From positions 186,001 to 250,000 of the forward strand of contig JASAOM010001106.1 of NCBI GenBank assembly GCA_030849085.1: DNA of 64,000 nucleotides, read 5' to 3'. The stretch comes from Borovskyia barvae. Taxonomy: Eukaryota > Euglenozoa > Kinetoplastea > Trypanosomatida > Trypanosomatidae. Positions 23,753 through 36,144 of the stretch are shown here, piece after piece; positions within the stretch are counted from its first letter, which is position 1, and the number at the start of each line of letters is the position of its first letter. Position numbers and translations under genes: made by a program. The notes below the pieces were generated by a model. That model was not told where the DNA came from. It saw only the letters and a program-made list of their open reading frames with translations, and searched no databases.

Positions 23753-24753
23753 GTGGCTCGTCTTTGTGGTGAACCTGTTGGAAGCAGCAACGGTACCTGT
23801 ATGGGTGCTCTTCGAACTACCGTTTCGGAGGGTATCTGCGGAAGTCTGTGGGTGGAGTGTGCGAGATAAAACTGCCGACGCTCACAAGTTCCGAGTGCGA
23901 AGCAATCAGGTTAGTTGCTGCTCCATCCAGAGCGTCCGACGATCTCTGCTTCCCGGAAATTAGCGGGCACGTCCACACCATAGCAATACACAACACCACT
24001 GAATCGTTGCGTGCGTAATAATAGGTGGTTTGCCACCTGACGGTGCTCGTGGAGTATCCTCAAGAGCGGTACTTTGACCTCTCGAAAGAGAAACGCTAAC
24101 GAGAGAGGTGCGTAGTGGCAAGTGGAAGAAATTCAATGCTCCATACCCTTTGGCTGGTAGTCTCGGCTAAAAGGTTCTAGCCGAAGCGTGCATTCAGATG
24201 CAACAATCGACGATGGTAATGGAATAGATAAAAAAAATGAGAGAAGAAACTCTCTACTATCGCTTTTCTCTCTCGATGCTTTTCGTTTCTGCTAGCTACA
24301 CTACCTTTCTCCCTTCTCCTCCTCCACCTTCCCAATCTTCCTTTCCGTCAACACACGCCTACAGAGAGGATTATGGTTTCACCGTCATCCCTCCTCTTTT
24401 CATAATATTTATTATCGGTAGCGATTCTCCTCTTCTCTCCCCCCCCTATTCCACCCCACACATATCCTGCTCGTACGAGAGGAGGCAGGGGCGTGAACCG
24501 CTCGTGGCAACGTTGAATAACGTGCAGCGGCATTTTAGCCATCACTTCTGTTGAGTTTCGACCTTCCTGCCGCAGCTGACGAATCCCCTTTCCCTTCCTC
24601 ACTCCTCCCCCTCTCCCACACATCTTTTCTCTCTTTGTGGCACCTGTACTACTGAAGCGCATCTATTCCTGCTTGCAAGCGCTTTGTGGAGGGCACTTGA
24701 AGAAGAGAGTGGCACTATAAAAAGAGAAAGTTCAGCGGAAACACTAGCTCTCG

Positions 24754-24775
24754 TATATATATATATATATATATT
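24754..24775. repeat. (TA)n microsatellite
   Basis: About eleven TA units, 330 bp upstream of the SDR gene. Confidence 0.9.
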
Positions 24776-25034
24776 AGAGCAAGGTGAATCTCAGAGGGCG
24801 GTGATTTTGAGCTCGTAGGATAGCGTCAGCGGCTTCTCACCCTGACAAGAAGTAACTTCTGTGCTGTACAATGACATCGTGCAGACTCCGCCCTGAGCAC
24901 TCTTGCGCTGGTACGCTCGCCCTTCTTTCCCCTCAACTCCTCAGCCTTCTCCCCGTGGGGAGGGCCTTGGGCCAGTTGTTCACCGGATGAAGGGTAGTAG
25001 GACACGATTTGGATAACGTTATCAGCGGCCCACT

Positions 25035-25089
25035 TCGCTTTTGTTCCATCTTCTTCGTTTCTCAACCCGCCCTCCCTTTCTCTCAATAG
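25035..25089 (+). promoter_or_regulatory. Polypyrimidine tract and trans-splice acceptor for the SDR gene
   Basis: A long C+T-rich stretch ends in AG at 25088-25089, only 15 bp before the ATG. Such a position would give a very short 5' UTR and supports the chosen start codon. Confidence 0.6.
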
Positions 25090-25104
25090 CTTTCTGTTCC
25101 AAGG

Positions 25105-26391
25105 ATGATTCTACTCATCTTCGTATGGGGTACGCTCTGGCTGATCTGGTCAACTGTGACTTTTTTCAAGTACCGTCCGCGGTCGCTGTGCGGCGCGACG
25201 GTGGTGGTCACGGGGGCCTGCAGTGCGTTCGGTCAGCGTTTGTGCCTGCAGCTCTATGCACGCGGCGCACGTGTGATCGCGTGGGACTACAGTAAAATTC
25301 GGCTTCAAGAACTGCAGGCGGATGCGTCGAGGCTCCTCACCTACAATAATGGTGGAGATGCCCCCGGCGGGGGTGATGCAGCGCAGCACAGTGGGCCCAA
25401 TAACGCGGAGGACTTTGTGGTGATGGCGGTTGACGTCTCCTCTCGACTGCAGGTGCAACGAGCCGTGAGGGAGTTGACAGCGCCGGTGGATATTGTGGTA
25501 AACGCCGCTCACCTGTATCCGTCGATGACGCGTGCCACCGAACGCGGAGATGAATCGCTCGAACGCGTGATACAGGCAAATGTACTGGCACCGCTGCTCG
25601 TGGTCCGACAGCTGTTGCCACTCCTCTTTTCTACCCCTGGAGGTGCGTCGTCCGGAGGTGCTGGCACCCACGCCCCGCGGCCACGTGAGGATTTTGCGCA
25701 GGTAGTGAACGTGGTCTCAGCAACCGCCAATTATACACTCACTCCCGACGCACCCGAGTACGCGGCGTCGCAATGGGGCATGGTTGGAATGCATTATTCC
25801 ATGCGTGAATGGATCGCCAAGCAGCGCGCTGAGTACATCGCCGGCGCCGGGTGTGAGGACAGCTCTGAAAGCAGTAGCCTGCTGCCCAACGTGGCCAAAC
25901 AGGAGGAGGCCGTGACAGGGACGATTCGACTTGGAAATCGTACGCCAAGAGCAGCGCGGAAAGTTCGCACCACCTTACTGTGCTTAAGCGAGGTCCAGCG
26001 AGGGGTGCAGCCGGTGCTAAATACACGTCTTCCACCTGTATCCGGTATCGGCTCTTTTGCACGTGCAACATCACCGCCTGCGGTTTCGCCCTTCCCCAGC
26101 ACTCCGGATCGTGACGGCGGTGGTGGCCATGGTGGCATACGCGCGCGTTCGGTCCCTTTGTACCGCGACACTTACACCGAACTCCTGGAGCGGCGCAACG
26201 CCGAGCTGGCCGACGCGGTGGAGGGCTGCATCGATGCCATCTCCCGTGGGCAGGAGCGTTACGTCCACGCTGTCTCGTTGACGACAAGAGTGCTGTACCC
26301 TTTCTTGATCTTGAGCCCCATCCCCTGTGCGGTGCGTTTGATGGAGTGGCTGCAAGGCTCTTCTGTATCGGGAAGTGTTGGGGGAATCTGA
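25105..26391 (+). CDS. Membrane-anchored short-chain dehydrogenase, active site altered
   Basis: A 428-residue SDR-family protein. A hydrophobic N-terminal anchor (about 2-21) precedes the Rossmann nucleotide-binding motif TGACSAFG at 36-43, with VDV at about 109-111 and the NAAH motif at 133-136 (family NNAG). The active-site region reads NVVSATANYT...EYAASQWG: Ser205 and Tyr219 are present, but the lysine expected in YxxxK is Gln223 (codon CAA at 25771-25773). A long Ser/Arg/Pro-rich insert fills about 250-350 and a second hydrophobic segment lies at about 402-418. Topology resembles lipid-droplet or ER SDRs of the retinol/17-beta-hydroxysteroid dehydrogenase type. Without the lysine, catalysis would be weak or lost, so this may be a binding or structural protein, or use an altered mechanism. 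The substrate is unknown. Confidence 0.85.
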   Translation: MILLIFVWGTLWLIWSTVTFFKYRPRSLCGATVVVTGACSAFGQRLCLQLYARGARVIAWDYSKIRLQELQADASRLLTYNNGGDAPGGGDAAQHSGPNNAEDFVVMAVDVSSRLQVQRAVRELTAPVDIVVNAAHLYPSMTRATERGDESLERVIQANVLAPLLVVRQLLPLLFSTPGGASSGGAGTHAPRPREDFAQVVNVVSATANYTLTPDAPEYAASQWGMVGMHYSMREWIAKQRAEYIAGAGCEDSSESSSLLPNVAKQEEAVTGTIRLGNRTPRAARKVRTTLLCLSEVQRGVQPVLNTRLPPVSGIGSFARATSPPAVSPFPSTPDRDGGGGHGGIRARSVPLYRDTYTELLERRNAELADAVEGCIDAISRGQERYVHAVSLTTRVLYPFLILSPIPCAVRLMEWLQGSSVSGSVGGI

Positions 26392-27826
26392 GGGAGAGAG
26401 CGCATATCTGTGCGAAGGATTTTTGCAGCTGCGAGAAATGCAGGGAGGGAGACGAAAGGGGCTGGGTGTGCTGAAACCTCCCTCTGCTTGTGTGCTTCTT
26501 TTTCACGAAAAGGAGAGTTCGAAAGCTAGAGAGAAAGCGGTCCGACAGATCAGGAGAGAGAGGTAAAGAGTTCTGTGTTGAAGCTTCTCCATCCATTTTT
26601 CCCTTTTCGCATGCAGCTGTTGAGAAATCCCCACATTCGATTCGGTATTTCTTCCTCCCCCTTCTTTTCTCTCGGTCTCTCTCTACAACTGGCCAACGGC
26701 CTCACACCAAAAGTGGCTCTGATACGCATACACGCACACCGAAACATGCGAATGCATCGACCGGTTGGCTGCGACGAAGCCATTCTCTTCGTTTGTGCAA
26801 ATGCTGGACTCATGTAGAAGTACACGACAAGCGAGCGGTAAAAAAATAAAAGAGGAGAAGGATGAAAGAAGAGCGAACGCTTCCACAGAAGGAAGAGTTT
26901 CGATTCCTAGTACGCCACGTGATCTCGTGTGCATCTCCACGTAGACGAGCATCCCCCCTTTTTTTTTCCTAATGGAAAGGAGGATGGGGCGGTTGGGAAG
27001 GGAAGTAGGCAGTATGGGAGGAGTCCACGAATTGCTTCGATCGTTGCGATGTCTGCTTCTTCTTTTCTTCTTCTCCTCCCCCTTGTTTTTTCTCTGCTCC
27101 GCAATACGTTTCTTTTTTACGGGTTGATCGGGGGAGGGGGGGGGGGGAATGGGAGGGCGGTCGTTTTTCGCCTGGTGACGTCCAGATAGGCTCTGGATTC
27201 GCCCCCCCTCGCTCTCTCTCTCTCTGCTGCATCTACGGGTATGGTCCTCGCTTTTTTTCTCTCCCAGAACCTCGCTTGTTCTCTTTGCCCCCACCCTTTC
27301 TCCTTGCGTTCACTTGCATAATATATATATATATATATGTATATGTACAACACGATGATGCACACATGCTTCCATCCCACACCCTCTCTTTCTCTCTTCA
27401 CGCGGGGGTCAAATCTGCCCCAGTTCTATGAGCTGCATTACAATCAACGCTCTTATAACAAAGTTTTCTAGTTAAGTGTATCGCTCTTTTGCTCGCTGAC
27501 ATTGTTTCTGCTTTGCTTTTGCCTCTGTGTATACTGCTCTCTCAGACTTCTTCTCCTAGGCTTTCCTTCTTTTTTTTTCTTTCTTCTCTTCCCTCGGTGG
27601 GACCGGCGTCGATTGGCGTAGTGACTTTGCCTTTTTGGTGTGTATCGCTCACCGACAGGGTTCGTGTCGGCAGCCTGTTTTTTTTTCAGAGCATTTTCTT
27701 TTCACTGCTGCTGCTGTTGTTTTCAAGACAGGTCGAACGAAAAGGGTGAAACATCGACCGTGGCGGTGGTAGTGCACAAACGCGTACACCCACAAGAAGA
27801 GAGAGAGAGAGGTCTTCTTTGCCGTG
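26392..27826. other. Intergenic between the SDR gene and TAT1
   Basis: No gene was recognised. It contains a poly-G run of about 10 at 27138-27147, a (TA)n run at 27321-27338, and pyrimidine tracts in the last 300 bp ending in AG at 27688-27689, the likeliest splice acceptor for TAT1. Confidence 0.55.
27321..27338. repeat. (AT)n microsatellite
   Basis: Nine AT units followed by a short interrupted AT stretch, about 490 bp upstream of TAT1. Confidence 0.85.
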
Positions 27827-29062
27827 ATGGACTCGACAGCTACGCGAAAATTTCGCGCGTCAGCGATGTCGCTGGCGGGCAAGAGTGATTTGAGTAAAGT
27901 CTCTGCACGCCAGTCAGCATGTAGGGACAAAACCCAGTTGAAACTGTCTCTTGGGGATCCCACGTTTGACGGCAACTTCAAGGCTCCTGAGGCGGCCACA
28001 CTGGCACTCTGCGCATGTGCGCAGACTCCCACAAAGTACTCTTACCAGCGATCATGGGGGACTCCAGAAGCTTGCAACGCCGTGGCAGAGTGGTGGGCGA
28101 AGAATTTTGCGACTGAATACCCGGAAGCGTGCAAGGGAGAAAATGTCATGCTCACGACGGGTGGCGCTGAGGCCATCTTGACCACTATCACCGCGCTCTG
28201 TGATGAGGGAGACAACCTTCTTGTTCCCGCACCCGGCTTTCCTCTCTACAGCTACTGCTGTGACACATTTAATATCGAGGAGCGCACTTTCCACCTGATG
28301 CCTGATCACAACTGGGAGGTTGACTTGGACGAGGTGCGCCGCCTCGTCGATGATCGCACTAAAGCCATCGTGCTGATCAACCCTTCCAACCCGTGCGGCA
28401 GCAACTGGCGTCGTGAGCATATCGAAGCCATCGTTCGCCTATGCGAGGATCTCAAGCTCCCCATCATCACAGATGAGATCTACTGCGGGATGGTCTTCAA
28501 GGGAGAGGTGTTCACCTCGTTCGCCCAGATCCGCTCCCCTGTTCCACGCTTTATTGTGTGCGGGCTCGCGAAGAATTTCATGCTACCTGGTTGGCGCATG
28601 GGGTGGGTCATGCTGGTAGACCCCAACGGCTATGCGGCAGACGTCTGGAGGGGGATGCAGACTCTATCGAAGGTCACCATGGGGCCCTGTGTGCTGACGA
28701 TGCATGCGTTGCCCACCATTCTCCGGGACACCCCGCGGGAGTATTTCACACGTAACACGGAGGAACTCGAGTCCAACGCCCAGATGTTCGCGAAGGGGTT
28801 GAGTGCGTGCCACGGTCTTTCCTGCGCAGAGCCGCAGGGTTCACTCTACATTATGTTTCAGATCCACTTTGATCAATTCAAGGACTTCACTAATGATGTG
28901 GAGTTCTACATGGCTCTCGAAGACGAGGAGAACGTGCAGGTGATCCCAGGATCGTACGTTGGTATCCCGGGTTTCGTTCGCATTTGCTTTTCACGGGATC
29001 GCCGCGTGCTGGAGGAGGTGATGGAGCGCCTTCCCGCCTTCTGCCAGCGTCACAGCAAGTGA
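27827..29062 (+). CDS. TAT: Tyrosine aminotransferase paralogue 1 (TAT1)
   Basis: A 411-residue PLP-dependent class I aminotransferase of the trypanosomatid TAT type. These enzymes transfer the amino group of Tyr, Phe, Trp, Met or Ala to 2-oxo acids such as pyruvate or 2-oxoglutarate. Motifs: SLGDPTFDGN at 41-50; NPSNPCGSN at 185-193 (cofactor-binding Asn); DEIYCGM with Asp216, which pairs with the pyridine nitrogen; the Schiff-base lysine Lys249 in GLAKNFMLPGWRMGW; and the carboxylate-binding arginine Arg385 in GFVRICFSR. All are intact. The first ATG is at 27827. It lies upstream of GAPDH, apart from the other four copies, and is clearly diverged from them. My hand count over codons 2-41 gives G or C at the third position in about 22 of 40, the lowest of the five. 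The family is certain; substrate preference within it is not. Confidence 0.94.
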   Translation: MDSTATRKFRASAMSLAGKSDLSKVSARQSACRDKTQLKLSLGDPTFDGNFKAPEAATLALCACAQTPTKYSYQRSWGTPEACNAVAEWWAKNFATEYPEACKGENVMLTTGGAEAILTTITALCDEGDNLLVPAPGFPLYSYCCDTFNIEERTFHLMPDHNWEVDLDEVRRLVDDRTKAIVLINPSNPCGSNWRREHIEAIVRLCEDLKLPIITDEIYCGMVFKGEVFTSFAQIRSPVPRFIVCGLAKNFMLPGWRMGWVMLVDPNGYAADVWRGMQTLSKVTMGPCVLTMHALPTILRDTPREYFTRNTEELESNAQMFAKGLSACHGLSCAEPQGSLYIMFQIHFDQFKDFTNDVEFYMALEDEENVQVIPGSYVGIPGFVRICFSRDRRVLEEVMERLPAFCQRHSK

Positions 29063-30025
29063 CTACTTTTCCATCCTTGGCTGCCTCTGAGGGTGTGAGA
29101 CAAACAGGAAGGTAGTGTAGTTGTATGTGCTGTCGACGGTGGTGTTTCGTCGTTCCGCTGCCTTGCTGCGAGGAACCGCTCTTGCCCCTCACGCCTTCCT
29201 CCTTCTGCGTCTTTCTTCTCTTTGACCTCCCGCTTTCAAAGTCGATTTCAAGACACCTTTCGGGGCGTAGAGGGAAGAAAAAGGGGGGAGAAAGCGGAGG
29301 GGAGGGAGGACGATAATGTGATGGTTGCTGTCTTACCCATTTTGCCGAGGTCGCAGCTTTTTTGAGCTCGTCTCCAAAGCAGGAGGGCACTCCTGAGGCC
29401 ACTGTGCGCCTTCTGTTCTTTCCATTCCTTCTCTCCCCCCTCACTGTGGGTCATTGATGCAAACGGCTTAGCTCTGTGATGAGCAGACCTCTTCCGGCGT
29501 GATACACAAACCATAAGACGGAAGTGCGTAACGGCTGCCTCTGCCCTTTCATGCTCCGCCTTCCTCCCCCCCTTTTCCTTAAGAAAATAAAATAAAGGGA
29601 TCGAGTGATGCTCCTTCTCGTTATTCCTTTTTTTCTCTGATTTGAGCTCTGCTGCACTCTCCACTTGTGTTCTGTTCATTTCGAACGTTTCTGGTTACTC
29701 CCGAGCGAATCCACCACGGCCGCGAAAAGAGAAGGACTTCAGCTTTTTGGCTCGTGCACTCACAGGTGGACCGCTATCCTGATTCTCTCTTTTTTTGTGT
29801 TTCAATTCTTCACCGCCCCCGCTCCGGAGCATCGTTTATAAATGCTATCTGCTTGCCTTTCGTCCACCCAGTTCTACATTCGAGGCAAAGAAAAAGGTGG
29901 GGAGGCACGGACATGAAGGGGGAGGGTGATGGCCGTGGAGTTTATCGGAGTGACGTCTTCTGCCTTTCCTCCCTTTCGTTTCTCCTTTCACTCCCATTTC
30001 GCTCCTTTCACGGATCGCTGCATAT

Positions 30026-30042
30026 CATATATATATATATAT
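30026..30042. repeat. (TA)n microsatellite
   Basis: About eight TA units followed by an (ATTT)n stretch, roughly 1.3 kb upstream of GAPDH. Confidence 0.85.
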
Positions 30043-30709
30043 TTATTTATTTATTAGCTTCCGGTCCTGGTATGTCGGTTAGCTCTACATATATATACGC
30101 GTATATGTGGATGTCCTTCTAAGCGCCTTCACACCACACTTTCACAGCATTATTTCTCGATCATGATGGCGTTCTCAGGGTAGGCGTTCTCCTCTTTCCT
30201 CGCCCCCCCTCTTTATTTTGATCTTCGCAGCTCAACAGTTTCGGAAGGTTCCGGTTTCAACCGTCTATACAAATTGGTGAAGGTGTAGGATGCTTGATAG
30301 CAGGGAAACTGACATGTGAACCGAAGAAATGTAACGAAAGGATGATGTGAAAGGACGAAGGAGGGGTGGAAAGGAAGCACAATCTGGGCACTTCAGGTGT
30401 GTTGGGAAGTAATCATTCTCAATTTTTCGAATGCATGGTTGCCCTTGTTGTAACTCTTTTTTTGTTGTTGTTCTTTGCCATATTCGATACTTCCTCTCAC
30501 CTCCTTGTCTTTTGTAGCTAATTCAACTCGGGCTCTCCTGTAGCGCAAGCTTCGCTCTTTCTCTGACTTCATTATATGAGGGTTTGAGGGACGAGCGTGA
30601 GGAGGCGAATGATGCATCTGCATTATGTAGCGAAGCGTGAAGGGGGGTGGGGTGGGGTGGGGTGGGCTAGATGGACGGCTGGGTGGAGGTGTGACGGCGA
30701 GAGCGTTAA

Positions 30710-32344
<1,635 letters not shown>

Positions 32345-34780
32345 AAAAAATGGTATACCCTCGTCCAGCCGGATGACGCTCAAAAACAAAACAAAAGAAA
32401 AGCGAAGACGGACGCCCTCTTTTTTTCTACTCTTCTCCTTTTCTGTCGTTTCATTTATTCCCCCTGCCCTTCTCTCTCACACACTCTCAACCTTGGCTTC
32501 TCGGGTACAGCGATACGACGCGTTTGCGGCCGGACGTGCGAGGCTCTGTGGATCACCACGATCCACCCCTTACGTTTTCTCTGCTATCGTTGTTCCCCAC
32601 AGAGCCAATTTGCAAAATGTTTCAAGAGATGCGCTATTCCATTTTTATGTTTTCGGTTCCACTCGGCCCATGTTCCTACCCGGGCCCTCCCCCCCTTTTT
32701 TTTTTTTGCGACGCCACATGGGAGATGAGGGAGAGGTCTCGGTGTGATCCCTCTCCCCCTTTTCTCCATCTTTTCGCTGCCCTTCCAGAGGATTCAAAAG
32801 TCATCGGCACATCTCTCAACTCCAGGCCGTTTTGCTGTCGAGGCGGCTCTCCCCTGTGGCCGTGGAAGTTTGCTATCATTACCAACGCGAAAATATATGG
32901 ACAGTATCCAACCAACCTCTTTCCCTATCGCCTTCCTCCTTATTCGTCACCGAGGTTGCCACCCCGATCGACCCGTCCCTCCCCTCCAGGCTCTGCATCG
33001 ACATGACCGCAAGACCCATGAGAGCCCCTTTAGCGCCAGAGCGATGGTGCAGCACCACAAGTATCGAACAATAATTCCAATTTCCACCAATCGGTCTCTC
33101 ACTTTCCCCCTCTCCCTCTACCATAACGAATACTGTACACACTCTCTCCAGTCTACATCAATCTCGGTATCCCGCCATAACTGCCTTCTCTGCAGATCTT
33201 TCCGCACCACGCAGCTCCAGCACCTCCACTTAAATAACATCCACGTTGTACCGCAGTGAATAACATCCCGGCCAGAGCCCAACAGGACCCGAGAAGTTGT
33301 TAGCCTCCTCGATTCGATCAACCGCTACAACCCGAATCCGTGAGCAGCAACGGTACGAAGCACATGCGAGATGGCGCGGCAAGGGCCGAGTGGGAGGGGG
33401 GCGGTTGGTTTGTGTGTGTGTGTGTGTGTGTGTGGCGAGTGTGCCCGCGCGTGCGCTAGTGATGACGTACGCTTTGGAATTGACTGCCGAACCGCGCGGC
33501 GCGCCTCGTGCGTGTTGCGTGCTTTGCGGACAACGTGCATTGGTGTGCATCTCCTCTACTGTTACTCAAATTACGTTCTGAGGCACACGCGCGGGGGCTA
33601 CTGCGATGGTGCGAGCCGCACGGCGGCGCATTCGCGCGTCTGTGCCGCACGCTGATGATCTTTCTATTCACATCGCGACACGCTGACACCGTACCTGAGT
33701 GACACGCGAACAGAAACGAACCATCGAGAAAGAACAGCTGAGTGCGCGCGGCCGTGCGCATGTGCGTGTGCGTGTTTTTTTTTTTGTGGAGTTGCAGGGG
33801 GTAGTGGTGAGCAGTCGGCATGATGAGTCTGCTAAGATGTACTCAACATTAACAATTGGAAGACGAGTCTGAACACTGATGCACATGCTACTATACGGCA
33901 CTGACGCCACCGAGGATCCTTTTTCAAGGTATCCCTCGTATGTCTAGCTTCACTTGCGCTTTCGGGTTTTCAAGAATCTAATGAGAGTGAGTTTATGCGG
34001 GTGAGCTTTGCAGCGGTTTTACAAATAGTTTTGGTATGGGCACGTCTCTCCTTTGTCCTCCTATTGTCTTGGCAAGTGGGGGATATAACTGTGTGTTCCG
34101 GATGCTCCAAGGGTGAAAACATATTTGAATTAGTTCCTGAGGAAGGTGATCTCACGAGTCGGGCTGCAGGTCTTGTTGGCTGGAGCCGCTTTGTTTTCGC
34201 CATAGATGTGCGAAGGTAGCGTCCAGAAGAGGGCGGGAGCTCCCTGTTTATGATGTGTGTTTGCGCGTCTGTATGTCGTGACTTTGGTATGTGGCAAGTA
34301 CCTTTCGTTGAAGACTATTGATGTATTCTCTCTACTGTCCTGTGTTCCTGCTCTTTCTTGTTGTCTCTCTGTCGTCCGCTCGATTCCTCTACCTCGTGAT
34401 GCGTGTTCTTCGGGGTTTCCCCCCATGTTAGTTGGCTCAACGCTTCTCACACCACTCAGGATTGATAGTTCACTGCGCCATTTGTATTGAATCGCCTTTT
34501 TCTCTTGCGCTTCTTCGTAGCCGCCGACTGCTGCTGCGGGATTGACAATCACCATTGAGCAGTGGCGTTTACCCTCTTTGCAGGGACGCTGCTGGAGCGA
34601 CGAGTAAAACGCCGACGTTTTGCGCATAAATTTGCATTCTTATAGGCCTCCTTTTCCTAACATTTGCAGCTTGCCAGTTACGAAAGCAAATATATATTTC
34701 GCTCGTCTTCTTGTGGGTACCTCAGATTATCCAAAGAATAAAGGGGTGCCGTTTAGCCTGAGGTTTCACTGCACAACACT
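32345..34780. other. Intergenic between GAPDH and TAT2
   Basis: 2.4 kb with no recognised gene. It has a (TG)n run at 33411-33433, and a pyrimidine stretch ending in AG at 34668-34669 is the closest candidate acceptor for TAT2. Confidence 0.55.
33411..33433. repeat. (TG)n microsatellite
   Basis: About eleven TG units in the GAPDH to TAT2 spacer. Confidence 0.85.
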
Positions 34781-36136
34781 ATGACGATCAAGAAGGAAGC
34801 ACCCGCCGACTCCCGAGACTGCGAGTCTCCCAGTGGCGTTCAAGCGCCCATGAACGCCGTTCACAGCGAAGGTGGTCAGCAGCAGCCGTCTGCGATGAAC
34901 GCGCGTGCGTTCCCCCCGGTGAGTTGGTCCACCGTCGCCCAGCGTACACTACAGCCACTGAACGACCTCGCCGATAACATGAAGCCGTCCCGCTCGCTCA
35001 AGTCGAACCTGCGCCTCTCCATCGGCGACCCCACCGTGGACGGCAACCTGAAGACTCCAGAGATGGTGACAGAGGCTGTGGTGGACGTGGTGCGTTCCGG
35101 CAAGTTCAACGGGTACCCCCCCTGCATCGGCGCAGACAACGTCCGCCAAGTTGTGGCATCCTATTGGCGACGTTTCTGCCACACGAAAACATCTCAGGAT
35201 GCGGTGCAGTGGGAAAATGTGGTCATCACCTCCGGTGTCTCGCACGGGATTATGCTTGCGCTGACCGCCTTATGCAATGAGGGTGATAATATCCTGATCT
35301 GCGCGCCGGCATTCCCGCACTACAAGAGCGTGTGCGACAGCTACGGCTTTGAGTGTCGGTTCTACCACCTTCTCCCTCACCGCCACTGGGAGAGCGACTT
35401 GGACCAAGCAGCTGAGCTGGTGGATGATCGCACGAAAGCGTTTGTGCTGATCAACCCTTCCAACCCGTGTGGAAGTAACTACAGCCGCACACATCTCCGG
35501 CAGATTCTGGACTTCTGCGAACAGCGGCAGATCCCCCTTATCAGTGATGAGATCTACGCGGAGCTGGTGCAGCATGACGAGGTGTTTACGTCGATGGCGG
35601 ACTTCGATTCGAATGTCCCACGGCTTCTTCTTGGCGGTACAGCGAAGTATCAGGTGTGCCCCGGCTGGCGCATCGGGTGGATGATTCTCGTCGACCCGCA
35701 GAACGCGGCAAGTCAGTGGATGGAAGGCATTCTTCGCCTGACTCAACTCATTTCCGGTGTCAACTCGCTTTGCCAAGAGGTGGTCGCCCGAACGCTCCTC
35801 GAATGCCCGGCGTCCAGCACCGACGACATCAACGCCCAGCTGGAGGCCGGGGCGAGGGTGTACAATCGCCTGACCGAACACGACATCGGCATTTCCTTCG
35901 ACATTCCGCGCGCGGCCATGTTCGTGATGCTGAGGGTGGACTTCGACTTCTACAAGGACATCCACTCCGACATGGAGTTCTATGAGAAGCTACTGGACGA
36001 GGAGAACGTGCAAGTGCTGCCTGGTGAGATCTTCGGCGTTGAGGGCTTCGTGCGTGCGACGACGTCGCGGCCGCCGGAGGTGCTCAATGAGGCCATCGAT
36101 CGTATCATTGAGTTCTGTGAGCGCCACAAGAAGTAA
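34781..36136 (+). CDS. TAT: Tyrosine aminotransferase paralogue 2 (TAT2)
   Basis: A 451-residue TAT with all PLP-enzyme landmarks: SIGDPTVDGN at 80-89, NPSNPCGSN at 225-233, Asp256 in SDEIYAEL, Schiff-base Lys289 in GGTAKYQVCPGWRIGW, and Arg425 in GFVRATTSRP. It has an N-terminal extension of about 45 residues, rich in Ser, Pro, Glu and Gln, relative to the other copies. Met24 or Met39 could be the true start, but ATG 34781 is the first in frame. Its last 105 codons and the first 8 bp after the stop are identical to TAT3, while the upstream parts are clearly diverged, which points to gene conversion. Hand-counted third-position G+C over codons 2-41 is about 28 of 40. Confidence 0.94.
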   Translation: MTIKKEAPADSRDCESPSGVQAPMNAVHSEGGQQQPSAMNARAFPPVSWSTVAQRTLQPLNDLADNMKPSRSLKSNLRLSIGDPTVDGNLKTPEMVTEAVVDVVRSGKFNGYPPCIGADNVRQVVASYWRRFCHTKTSQDAVQWENVVITSGVSHGIMLALTALCNEGDNILICAPAFPHYKSVCDSYGFECRFYHLLPHRHWESDLDQAAELVDDRTKAFVLINPSNPCGSNYSRTHLRQILDFCEQRQIPLISDEIYAELVQHDEVFTSMADFDSNVPRLLLGGTAKYQVCPGWRIGWMILVDPQNAASQWMEGILRLTQLISGVNSLCQEVVARTLLECPASSTDDINAQLEAGARVYNRLTEHDIGISFDIPRAAMFVMLRVDFDFYKDIHSDMEFYEKLLDEENVQVLPGEIFGVEGFVRATTSRPPEVLNEAIDRIIEFCERHKK

Positions 36137-36144
36137 AAACCACA
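35822..36144 (+). repeat. Gene-conversion tract, TAT2 copy
   Basis: 323 bp identical, base for base, to 40377-40699. The tract begins abruptly at the codons for DDINAQLEAG and runs through the stop codon into the 3' UTR. Similarity continues for about 16 bp with scattered mismatches and then stops. Confidence 0.95.

Larger units (their letters stand above)
23753..25104. other. Intergenic between endonuclease V and the SDR gene
   Basis: No gene was recognised. Pyrimidine-rich stretches at 24250-24460 and 24570-24640 could serve polyadenylation of the upstream mRNA. A (TA)n run lies at 24754-24775. Confidence 0.55.
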
